Notes under the pieces: model-generated | The model's input: the letters and a program-made list of their open reading frames with translations, nothing else | Told to the model about the DNA's origin: nothing | Database searches by the model: none | In this document: in pieces, positions 57,699-64,000 of the stretch | Numbering within the stretch: position 1 is the stretch's first letter | Layout: every line of letters begins with the position of its first letter | Assembly (NCBI RefSeq): GCF_030547245.1 | Contig: NZ_JAUOQT010000001.1 | Coordinates: forward strand, 248,001 to 312,000 | DNA from: Oceanihabitans sp. 2_MG-2023 | GTDB lineage: Bacteria; Bacteroidota; Bacteroidia; Flavobacteriales; Flavobacteriaceae | Direction: 5' to 3' | DNA: 64,000 nucleotides | Position numbers and translations under genes: made by a program

Positions 57699-59015
57699 AT
57701 GAGTACAAAAACTGTTGCTTACGTACCTAATAAGGTAAAAGATATGTCGCTTGCGGCTTGGGGAAGAAAAGAAATTAATTTAGCCGAAGCAGAGATGCCA
57801 GGCTTAATGAGTTTACGTGAAGAATATAAAAACGAGCAACCTTTAAAAGGTGCACGTATTGCAGGATGTTTACACATGACGATTCAAACTGCTGTTTTAA
57901 TTGAAACTTTACAAGCTTTAGGAGCAGAAGTTACTTGGAGTTCTTGTAACATTTTCTCTACACAAGATCAAGCTGCTGCTGCTATTGCAGATGCAGGAAC
58001 TGCTGTATATGCATGGAAAGACATGACCGAAGAAGAGTTTGATTGGTGTATCGAACAAACCCTTTTCTTTGGGGAAGACAGAAAACCATTAAACATGATT
58101 TTAGATGATGGTGGTGATTTAACCAATATGGTTTTAGATAAATACCCAGAATTAGCTGCTGGAATTAACGGTTTATCGGAAGAAACAACAACAGGAGTTC
58201 ACAGACTTTACGAAAGAGTAAAGAACGGAACATTACCTATGCCAGCAATTAATGTTAACGATTCGGTTACAAAATCGAAGTTCGATAACAAATATGGTTG
58301 TAAAGAATCTGCAGTAGACGCTATTCGTCGTGCAACAGATATTATGTTAGCTGGAAAACGTGTAACCGTTTGTGGTTATGGTGATGTTGGTAAAGGTACA
58401 GCTGCTTCATTTAAAGGTGCCGGGTCTATTGTTACCGTAACAGAAATCGATCCTATTTGCGCATTACAAGCTGCAATGGATGGTTTTGAAGTAAAAAAAC
58501 TAGAAACAGTTGTTGGAAATAGCGACATCGTGATTACAACAACTGGAAATAAAGATATTGTACGTTCAGAGCACTTTGAAGCTATGAAAGACAAAACAAT
58601 TGTTTGTAACATTGGGCATTTTGATAACGAAATCCAAATGGGTTGGTTAAACGAAACACATGGAGCAACAAAAGACACGATCAAGCCTCAAGTAGATAAA
58701 TATACAGTAAACGGAAAAGAAATTATTATTCTTGCCGAAGGTCGTTTAGTAAACTTAGGTTGTGCAACAGGACATCCAAGTTTTGTAATGTCTAACTCGT
58801 TTACAAACCAAACGTTAGCACAAATTGAACTTTGGAATAACAAAGAAGCTTACGGAAACGATGTATATATGCTACCAAAAGCTTTAGATGAAAAAGTAGC
58901 AAAATTACACCTAGCAAAAATTGGTGTAGAGCTTACAGAACTTAAACCTTACCAAGCAGAATATATTGGTGTAACGGTTGAAGGCCCATACAAACCAGAA
59001 CATTACAGATATTAA
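57699..59015 (+). CDS. ahcY: Adenosylhomocysteinase
   Basis: 438 residues. Hydrolyses S-adenosylhomocysteine to adenosine and homocysteine. Substrate-domain motifs [39 protein letters not shown] and [10 protein letters not shown]-binding loop [28 protein letters not shown]; the C-terminal [24 protein letters not shown] and end YKPEHYRY with the NAD-contacting Lys/Tyr. Full length. Preceded by its own promoter and followed by a terminator. Confidence 0.97.
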   Translation: MSTKTVAYVPNKVKDMSLAAWGRKEINLAEAEMPGLMSLREEYKNEQPLKGARIAGCLHMTIQTAVLIETLQALGAEVTWSSCNIFSTQDQAAAAIADAGTAVYAWKDMTEEEFDWCIEQTLFFGEDRKPLNMILDDGGDLTNMVLDKYPELAAGINGLSEETTTGVHRLYERVKNGTLPMPAINVNDSVTKSKFDNKYGCKESAVDAIRRATDIMLAGKRVTVCGYGDVGKGTAASFKGAGSIVTVTEIDPICALQAAMDGFEVKKLETVVGNSDIVITTTGNKDIVRSEHFEAMKDKTIVCNIGHFDNEIQMGWLNETHGATKDTIKPQVDKYTVNGKEIIILAEGRLVNLGCATGHPSFVMSNSFTNQTLAQIELWNNKEAYGNDVYMLPKALDEKVAKLHLAKIGVELTELKPYQAEYIGVTVEGPYKPEHYRY

Positions 59016-59022
59016 TCTGTTA

Positions 59023-59044
59023 TTTCCGCGAAAGTGGGAATCTC
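59023..59044. repeat. Dispersed hairpin repeat family 3, copy 3
   Basis: TTTCCGCGAAAGTGGGAATC, nearly the same as 2259-2278. First of three different dispersed repeats in the 335-bp gap after ahcY. Confidence 0.55.
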
Positions 59045-59069
59045 ATTAATTGAAACTAAATTATATTTA

Positions 59070-59100
59070 AATCCCAAGCATTCATGTTTGGGATTTTTTT
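59070..59100 (+). terminator. ahcY: ahcY terminator
   Basis: AAATCCCAA / TTTGGGATTT stem with a nine-base loop, followed by TTTTTTT. Confidence 0.85.
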
Positions 59101-59102
59101 AT

Positions 59103-59150
59103 TGTCACTTCGAGTGCCCTGATTTTTATTGGGATGTATCGAGAAGTTGG
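59103..59150. repeat. Dispersed inverted repeat, TGTCACTTCGAG type
   Basis: TGTCACTTCGAG ... TATCGAGAAGT, related to 819-877 and to the GTCATTTCGAG elements common in Bacteroidota. Follows the ahcY terminator directly. Confidence 0.5.
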
Positions 59151-59186
59151 GCAATCTGTTTTTGGTAGAAAAAACCAAAAACAACC

Positions 59187-59250
59187 AGGCTTTACACTAT
59201 ATCTTTTTTTCGTACCTCAAAAAAGGATGCCGTTGCAATCCTTATTGCGG
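59187..59250 (+). repeat. Dispersed repeat family 1, copy D
   Basis: AGGCTTTACACTATATC, TTTTTTTCGTACC, AAAAAAGGATGCCGTTGC, AATCCTTATTGC: same ends and centre as copy A (1804-1917), left end shortened. The rest of 59251-59350 shows nothing I can name. Confidence 0.65.
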
Positions 59251-59350
59251 ACTACCCTTATACAGCCATTGCTAGAAGTAACAAAGTACAATCTGTTGGT
59301 TTTATTTTTCGTTTTTAAATAAGTACCTTCACACTTTAAATATAAAAAAC

Positions 59351-59815
59351 ATGAGTTTAAAAAAGGCAACACTAGTACTTAACACCTTAGAATCGCATAT
59401 AGAAAACCATAATATTTCTAATACTAAAGTATCTAAAAGCGATATTGCCTGGCATATAGACCACAGCCTTAAAGTAATTAATAGCGTTGTTATTTCACTA
59501 CAAAAATCAGATCCAGATACCTTTAAAAACAATTTTAGCTTTTTAGGGAAAATATTTTTTACACTTGGTTTTTTTCCTAGAGGAAAAGCAAAAGCGCCAA
59601 AATATGTAAAACCACCAGAAGTCATCTTAAAAGAAGATCTTTTAACTCAAGTACAACAAGCCAAAACGAATATAGAAACAATAGCTAATTTAAACGAGAA
59701 TGCTTATTTCAAGCATCCACTATTTGGACATATTAATAAAAAAAGAGTTACTAAGTTTTTAGTGCTACATACCACACATCATTTAAAAATTATAGAGGAT
59801 ATATTGACAAAATAG
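59351..59815 (+). CDS. DUF1569 (DinB-like) protein
   Basis: 154 residues, helical. SDIAWHIDHSLKVINSVVISL, GFFPRGKAKAPKYVKPPE and the C-terminal HPLFGHINKKRVTKFLVLHTTHHLKIIEDI match DUF1569, a four-helix DinB-like family. The three His (IDHS, HTTHH) sit where DinB proteins bind a metal. Function unknown. A terminator follows. Confidence 0.8.
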   Translation: MSLKKATLVLNTLESHIENHNISNTKVSKSDIAWHIDHSLKVINSVVISLQKSDPDTFKNNFSFLGKIFFTLGFFPRGKAKAPKYVKPPEVILKEDLLTQVQQAKTNIETIANLNENAYFKHPLFGHINKKRVTKFLVLHTTHHLKIIEDILTK

Positions 59816-59910
59816 TAATATTACAAAATACACTTTGCTTATTTTAATACTATAATAAAACTCGTCTTCCTTTTACGATATAAAAGGAAAAGGAACGATT
59901 ATAAACAAAA

Positions 59911-59943
59911 AAATGCCTTTCTGTTTCCAGAAAAGCATTTTTA
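59911..59943. terminator. Bidirectional terminator
   Basis: AAATGC-TTTCTG / CAGAAA-GCATTT stem with mismatched C/A and loop TTTC, A-tract before and TTTTT after, between DUF1569 and the convergent dehydrogenase gene. A second hairpin TTCCTTTTA/TAAAAGGAA lies at 59867-59889. Confidence 0.8.
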
Positions 59944-59959
59944 AAAACTAAAACAAAAA

Positions 59960-60730
59960 TTACTGTGCACTCCAACCTCCATCTAATACAAAGGAAGAAC
60001 CAGTCATGGTTGTAGCGCTGTCTTTTGCTAGAAGTATTGCCATATCTGCAATAGCTTCTAGAGGAACAAATTGTTTTACCGCTTGTTTTTTAAGCATTAC
60101 TTTTTCTACAACCTCATCTTCGGTCATGTTATGCGCTTTCGCTTGATCTTTTATTTGCCCTACCACTAATGGTGTTTTTACATAACCAGGACAAATAGCG
60201 TTACAGGTTATATTAAATGGAGCACCTTCTAAGGCCAATACTTTGGTCATACCAATAACACCATGTTTTGCGGTTACGTAAGCCGATTTAAATTCGGAGG
60301 CACGAATACCGTGCACAGAAGACACATTAATAATTCTTCCAAAATTTTGTTTTTTCATCTGTTTCCAAACCGCTTTAGAAGCATAAAAAACAGCATTCAT
60401 ATTAATCGCTATAATATTTTCATATTTGTTATTTGGAAAATCTTCAATGGGAGACACATATTGAATTCCTGCATTATTGACCAGCACATGTAATTCTCCA
60501 AATGTTTTTATGGTTTCTGCTATTAAATCTTCAATAGCTTCCGATTGCAATAAATTAGCGTTAGAAAAGGCTACTTTCACTTTATACTTATCGCCTACTT
60601 CATTAGCAATTTCAGCTCCATTAGGCTCTAACCCATGAAACATAATATGGTAACCTTCTTTAGCAAATTGTTTCGCAATTCCTAAACCAATTCCGCTAGT
60701 ACTTCCAGTAATGAGAACGGTTTTATTCAT
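59960..60730 (-). CDS. 3-hydroxybutyrate dehydrogenase
   Basis: 256 residues, classical SDR. NAD motif TGSTSGIGLGIA (residues 7-18), NNAG, catalytic Ser in INVSSVHG, YVTAKHG (Tyr/Lys) and NAICPGYVKTPLVVGQIKDQAKAHNMTEDEVVEKVML, the segment typical of bacterial D-3-hydroxybutyrate dehydrogenases. Interconverts 3-hydroxybutyrate and acetoacetate. Overlaps the alpha/beta hydrolase gene by 8 bp, in an operon with a TonB-dependent receptor. Confidence 0.9.
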   Translation of the reverse strand: MNKTVLITGSTSGIGLGIAKQFAKEGYHIMFHGLEPNGAEIANEVGDKYKVKVAFSNANLLQSEAIEDLIAETIKTFGELHVLVNNAGIQYVSPIEDFPNNKYENIIAINMNAVFYASKAVWKQMKKQNFGRIINVSSVHGIRASEFKSAYVTAKHGVIGMTKVLALEGAPFNITCNAICPGYVKTPLVVGQIKDQAKAHNMTEDEVVEKVMLKKQAVKQFVPLEAIADMAILLAKDSATTMTGSSFVLDGGWSAQ

Positions 60731-61505
60731 TTTTTAAAAATTTTTGAAGTGTTGTGTTAAAAATATCAGGCTGATCTATAACAACGCCATGTCTAGAATT
60801 ATTAATTACAACTAAAGAAGCATTTTGTAATTTATTTACATACTTTTCTTTAAAAGAAACTGGCGTATAATCCATGTCAGAAGCAACGACTAACGTTCTA
60901 ATCGTAATATTTTTTATTCTATCACCTAACCCCCAATCCATTAAGGTTACAAAAGTTTTATAGTACGCATTGTAATCATTTTTTTTGCATCGTTCTTCAA
61001 ACTTGTTTCGCATATCTATTTGATGTGCTTCTGGAAACATATTAAACGAGATTTCTTTGGCTAATAGCGCTATTCCTTTTGTCTCCAGAAATGCTGTTCT
61101 ATTTTTTAAAAGATCTTCTCCTATTTTACCCATGTCATTAAAATCTGGACCACTATTTACGATTACTAGATTTTCTATGTACTCTGGAAGTTTGGAAGCC
61201 ATTTCAAAAGCCACAGCTCCACCCATAGAAAAACCAACAACAGTTGCTTTTTTTATATGTAACCGATCTAAAAACTGCTTTACATCTTCTGTCATTAAAG
61301 CTACACTATAAGCGTCTAATGGTTTTGTAGAATCACCATGACCTCTTAAGTCTACAGTAATAACACGATGTGTTTTAGAAAAGAAAGGGACTTGGGCGTC
61401 CCAATCTTTTTTTGTGGATCCTAAACCATGAAGAAATAGAATAACGTTTCCTTTTCCAGTATCTTCATAGTCAAGTTCTATATCATTAACTTGTATTTTT
61501 GACAT
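60723..61505 (-). CDS. Alpha/beta hydrolase
   Basis: 260 residues. Oxyanion loop FLHGLGSTKKDW, VDLRGHGDSTKP, nucleophile elbow VVGFSMGGAVA (Ser), acid in ASDMDYTP and catalytic His in NSRHGVVIDQP. No signal peptide, so cytoplasmic. Closest by eye to 3-oxoadipate enol-lactonase-like and ester hydrolases. With the downstream 3-hydroxybutyrate dehydrogenase it could cleave a hydroxybutyrate ester or oligomer (inferred). Confidence 0.87.
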   Translation of the reverse strand: MSKIQVNDIELDYEDTGKGNVILFLHGLGSTKKDWDAQVPFFSKTHRVITVDLRGHGDSTKPLDAYSVALMTEDVKQFLDRLHIKKATVVGFSMGGAVAFEMASKLPEYIENLVIVNSGPDFNDMGKIGEDLLKNRTAFLETKGIALLAKEISFNMFPEAHQIDMRNKFEERCKKNDYNAYYKTFVTLMDWGLGDRIKNITIRTLVVASDMDYTPVSFKEKYVNKLQNASLVVINNSRHGVVIDQPDIFNTTLQKFLKNE

Positions 61506-61516
61506 GGTTTGGAAGC

Positions 61517-64000
61517 TTAATTAATAGTTTCAGGTTTCTTTTTAAAGAAGTTTATTTTGTATTTTAATTCGAAAGAAACAAGTGTTTCAATGACAGGAGA
61601 AGCTACAAACTCTCTATTTTTAGCGTTAAATAAGTTTGTTATACTTAAACCTAAAGATAGATTATCATTAAAGTTATAACCTGCATTTGCATCTACAGAG
61701 AAACCACCTAATTGTCCATAGTTCCAGGTTCTTCCTACTTGTGCATTCTCAACTATTTCATTAACACCATCTCCATCTTGATCTTGTGTTTCTGCAGCTA
61801 CGTTTATACCAGAGAAGAAATCGTATTTTTCAACAAATCTTCCAAAAAGGGCTCCATAAAATTTACCTTTGCCATAATGAAGACCGACACTAAATTTATG
61901 ATTAGGAGTATTGATTGGTAATTCACTTTCTAATACTTGACCATCTAAATTTCCATCATTATCTAAATCATCTTTATCTAGGCTTCTATCAAAATAAGAA
62001 TAGTTTAAAGAAGTTCTAAAGTTATCATTAAAGTAATAGTTTAATCCTATATCTAATCCATAGGTATCTACATGACCAAAGTTTAAATAGGTTAAAATGA
62101 ACGAACCATCTGAACCTTCAACAACATCTCCAATTGGTTGGTCTCCAATATGTGTTACGTTATTTCCATTTGCTGCATCTGCAATATTACGCAATGGACT
62201 AATAAAGTTATCGGATTGGTTATAATAAGCGTTAGTATCTATAAATAATTTATCTGATAATTTTCCTTTATACCCTATTTCGTAAGAATTAATTGTTTCT
62301 ACTTCTAGCCTTCCTATTTTAGTACCATCTGTAAGTGTAAATCCTTCTCCATTTCCTAACACTAAACCTCCAAATAAGTTTCCTTTAAGATTTAAAATAG
62401 ATGGAACAGCGATTCCTTTTCCGTAGGTAATTCTAAAAGTTCCGCTTTTTACTTTTTTAGTAATTGCAGCTTTAGGTATAAAATTAGAACCATATAATTC
62501 ATGATTATCTATTCTTCCTCCCAACAAAAAGCCCCATCCAGAATCTGGTAATTTATACTCTAATTGTGTATAAATACCTGTTTGATCTAAATTTATTCCG
62601 TCTTCATCTAAAAGATATGTACCATCAGAATCTGCCATATCTAATTGGTATTGCGCTCCTAATGTTAGATAAAATTTGTTCCAATTATTATTGTATTGCG
62701 CTTCTGCATTAAAACGTCTAGACGCATCTTTAAAAAGGGCACCACGCTGTAATGCTAAACCATCTCCTTGATTAGGCCCCGTTTGAAACCATTGTTCTGT
62801 AAGCGAACGATCTAGAGCCTCAGCTTCTGTAAAACCATTTTCAATAAAAGAAACATAATTTTGTGTACGTTGGTTTATTGCATAAGTATCGTCTGTTTTA
62901 CTCCACGTATAGTAGGTATTAGCAAAAAAGTTTTTGGACACGAATTTTAACTGCGCAACATCTATACTCCAATCTTTAATTTGATTACGTCCTGCATTTG
63001 TGATACCTAAATTATTACTATTACTATGCCCATAATATCCTGAAAGTTCCGAGCTTTTAGTTGGTTTATAAAATAATGAAGCTCCATATTTTTGACTATC
63101 AAAATCACGATCTAGATTCAACTCTTTATACGCAGTTGTTCCTACATATACGCTATCGGAATAGTTAAACTCTTTTCCTTGAGATCTTTCAAAGTGGAAT
63201 TTATAAGCAAATTTATCATTAAGTACCTGTGCATGTCTTAATCGCATAGTAACTACATTTTGATTCCCAGCACCTACTGCAAAAGTAGTACCTTCTGAAC
63301 CTCTTGGGTTTTTAGTAATCGTACTTACTAATCCGTTATGCGCATTTGGCCCATATAATGTTCCGTTAGGTCCTAATAATATTTCAACACGTGATATATC
63401 GTCTTTGGTTACCGTAGAAAAAGATCCCATTGGCAATCCTGTTGCTATTAATGTAGATAATCTATCGTCTGTTACTTGTAAATTTTTAGAGTTAAACGCA
63501 GAGTTAAAACCTCTAATATTAATTCCTGTTCCTAAAACACCACTTCTTACAAAATCTACCCCTTTTTGCCTTGCTGCCAATTCACCAATATTAAAACTAG
63601 GAAATTCTTCAATATCTTTTGCAGTAATAACATTTACTGTAGCTGGTACATCTGTAATTTTTTGTGGTTTTTTACCTGCAGTTATAATAACTTCATCTAA
63701 AACGCTATTAGATTCGTTTAATGTCGCATTTAATTTTGTTGTGCTATTAGCCGTAACTGAAACACTTTGCGTTGCCGTTTGAAAACCAATATAAGAGATA
63801 GACACATCATGAGTACCTTCGGTTACATTTTCAATGGTAAAATTTCCATCAAAATCTGTTACACCACCCTTGTCTATACTTTGAATGTACACAGCCGCTC
63901 CTGCTAAAGGCATACCACTAGCATCTGTAATTGTTCCTGCTACGCTTCCAGTATCTTGCGCATTAATAACCAAAGAACTAATTATGGTTAGTAAGAAAAG
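61517..64000 (-). CDS. TonB-dependent receptor with carboxypeptidase-like domain (5' end outside window)
   Basis: At least 827 residues; the frame stays open to the window edge and shows the end of a signal peptide (LFLLTIISSLVINAQ), so only a few N-terminal residues are missing. Domains: CarboxypepD_reg-like about 10-95 (GSVAGTITDASGMPLAGAAVYI ... GFQTATQSV), plug about 110-225 (DVPATVNVITAKDIEEFPSFNIGELAARQKGVDFVRSGVLGTGINIRGF), then the barrel. A C-terminal tail KKKPETIN follows the last strand. Ligand unknown. The hydrolase gene starts 11 bp after it, so receptor, hydrolase and 3-hydroxybutyrate dehydrogenase form one unit. Confidence 0.9.
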   Translation of the reverse strand, partial: LFLLTIISSLVINAQDTGSVAGTITDASGMPLAGAAVYIQSIDKGGVTDFDGNFTIENVTEGTHDVSISYIGFQTATQSVSVTANSTTKLNATLNESNSVLDEVIITAGKKPQKITDVPATVNVITAKDIEEFPSFNIGELAARQKGVDFVRSGVLGTGINIRGFNSAFNSKNLQVTDDRLSTLIATGLPMGSFSTVTKDDISRVEILLGPNGTLYGPNAHNGLVSTITKNPRGSEGTTFAVGAGNQNVVTMRLRHAQVLNDKFAYKFHFERSQGKEFNYSDSVYVGTTAYKELNLDRDFDSQKYGASLFYKPTKSSELSGYYGHSNSNNLGITNAGRNQIKDWSIDVAQLKFVSKNFFANTYYTWSKTDDTYAINQRTQNYVSFIENGFTEAEALDRSLTEQWFQTGPNQGDGLALQRGALFKDASRRFNAEAQYNNNWNKFYLTLGAQYQLDMADSDGTYLLDEDGINLDQTGIYTQLEYKLPDSGWGFLLGGRIDNHELYGSNFIPKAAITKKVKSGTFRITYGKGIAVPSILNLKGNLFGGLVLGNGEGFTLTDGTKIGRLEVETINSYEIGYKGKLSDKLFIDTNAYYNQSDNFISPLRNIADAANGNNVTHIGDQPIGDVVEGSDGSFILTYLNFGHVDTYGLDIGLNYYFNDNFRTSLNYSYFDRSLDKDDLDNDGNLDGQVLESELPINTPNHKFSVGLHYGKGKFYGALFGRFVEKYDFFSGINVAAETQDQDGDGVNEIVENAQVGRTWNYGQLGGFSVDANAGYNFNDNLSLGLSITNLFNAKNREFVASPVIETLVSFELKYKINFFKKKPETIN

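Noticed and set aside
63405-63782. A 125-codon open frame opposite the second TonB-dependent receptor
   Set aside because: Shadow of the conserved plug domain; no start context or family match.

Overview
The window is AT-rich bacterial chromosome with about 62 protein genes packed on both strands. It comes from a member of the Bacteroidota, almost certainly a marine-type Flavobacteriaceae; I cannot name the genus. Four lines of evidence support this: at least four secreted proteins end in a type IX secretion (T9SS, Por) sorting domain of the YPNP...TKKLxIK kind; there are two TonB-dependent receptors (SusC/FhuA-type outer-membrane channels); the promoters look like the Bacteroidota -7 element TAnnTTTG, often very close to the start codon and without Shine-Dalgarno sequences; and several families are typical of the phylum (DUF4296, DUF4271, DUF3098, DUF3127, DUF4301, bacterial GGGP synthase). 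No tRNA, rRNA, CRISPR array, prophage or insertion sequence was found.

Layout. 0-6.9 kb: the end of a glutaryl-CoA dehydrogenase-like gene, a metallophosphoesterase, a ferredoxin/ferredoxin-reductase pair, Fe-S assembly genes (Nfu, Mrp), an alkyltransferase-like protein, a LysE exporter and trmB. 6.9-14.4 kb: a glycosyltransferase, a PhoR/PhoB-like two-component pair, two tandem T9SS cargo proteins, a LuxE-like acyl-transfer enzyme and a YHS protein. 14.4-26.1 kb: tyrS, an epimerase, a pyrC operon, DUF4271-hemD, an LRR-like T9SS protein, pckA, a saccharopine dehydrogenase and an Lrp regulator. 26.2-32.4 kb is the most accessory-looking part: a 949-residue modular T9SS protein, a tail-collar protein, and divergent from it a four-gene cassette of unknown small protein, unknown 7-TM protein, histidine kinase and LuxR-type regulator. 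32.4-50 kb: mostly housekeeping (zinc peptidase, leuS, UbiA, ftsX-DUF3098-uppP-truB, tag, aat, DUF3127, flavin reductase, a second type of histidine kinase, HIT, greA) with small lipoproteins. 50-57.6 kb: a thiamine-linked region. A TonB-dependent receptor sits behind a clear TPP riboswitch, next to a seven-gene overlapping operon (Sfp-type transferase, GGGP synthase, YkoF-like thiamine-binding protein, PnuC-family transporter, NadR-like kinase, DUF4301, ArfB). 57.7-64 kb: ahcY, a cluster of dispersed repeats, a DUF1569 protein, and an operon of TonB-dependent receptor, alpha/beta hydrolase and 3-hydroxybutyrate dehydrogenase.

Three families of short dispersed repeats occur between genes: about 65-115 bp elements with conserved GGTCAGGC and AATCCTTAACGC-like ends (4 copies), TTCCGCGAAAGCGGGAA hairpins (3 clear copies) and TGTCATTTTGAG-type inverted repeats (2 copies). 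The strongest candidates for new biology are the thiamine salvage cluster with a re-purposed PnuC/kinase pair, the four-gene sensory cassette near 30-32 kb that shares a 16-bp leader with the divergent tail-collar gene, and the dispersed-repeat families. All functional calls are from motif recognition by eye; no database search or folding calculation was run.
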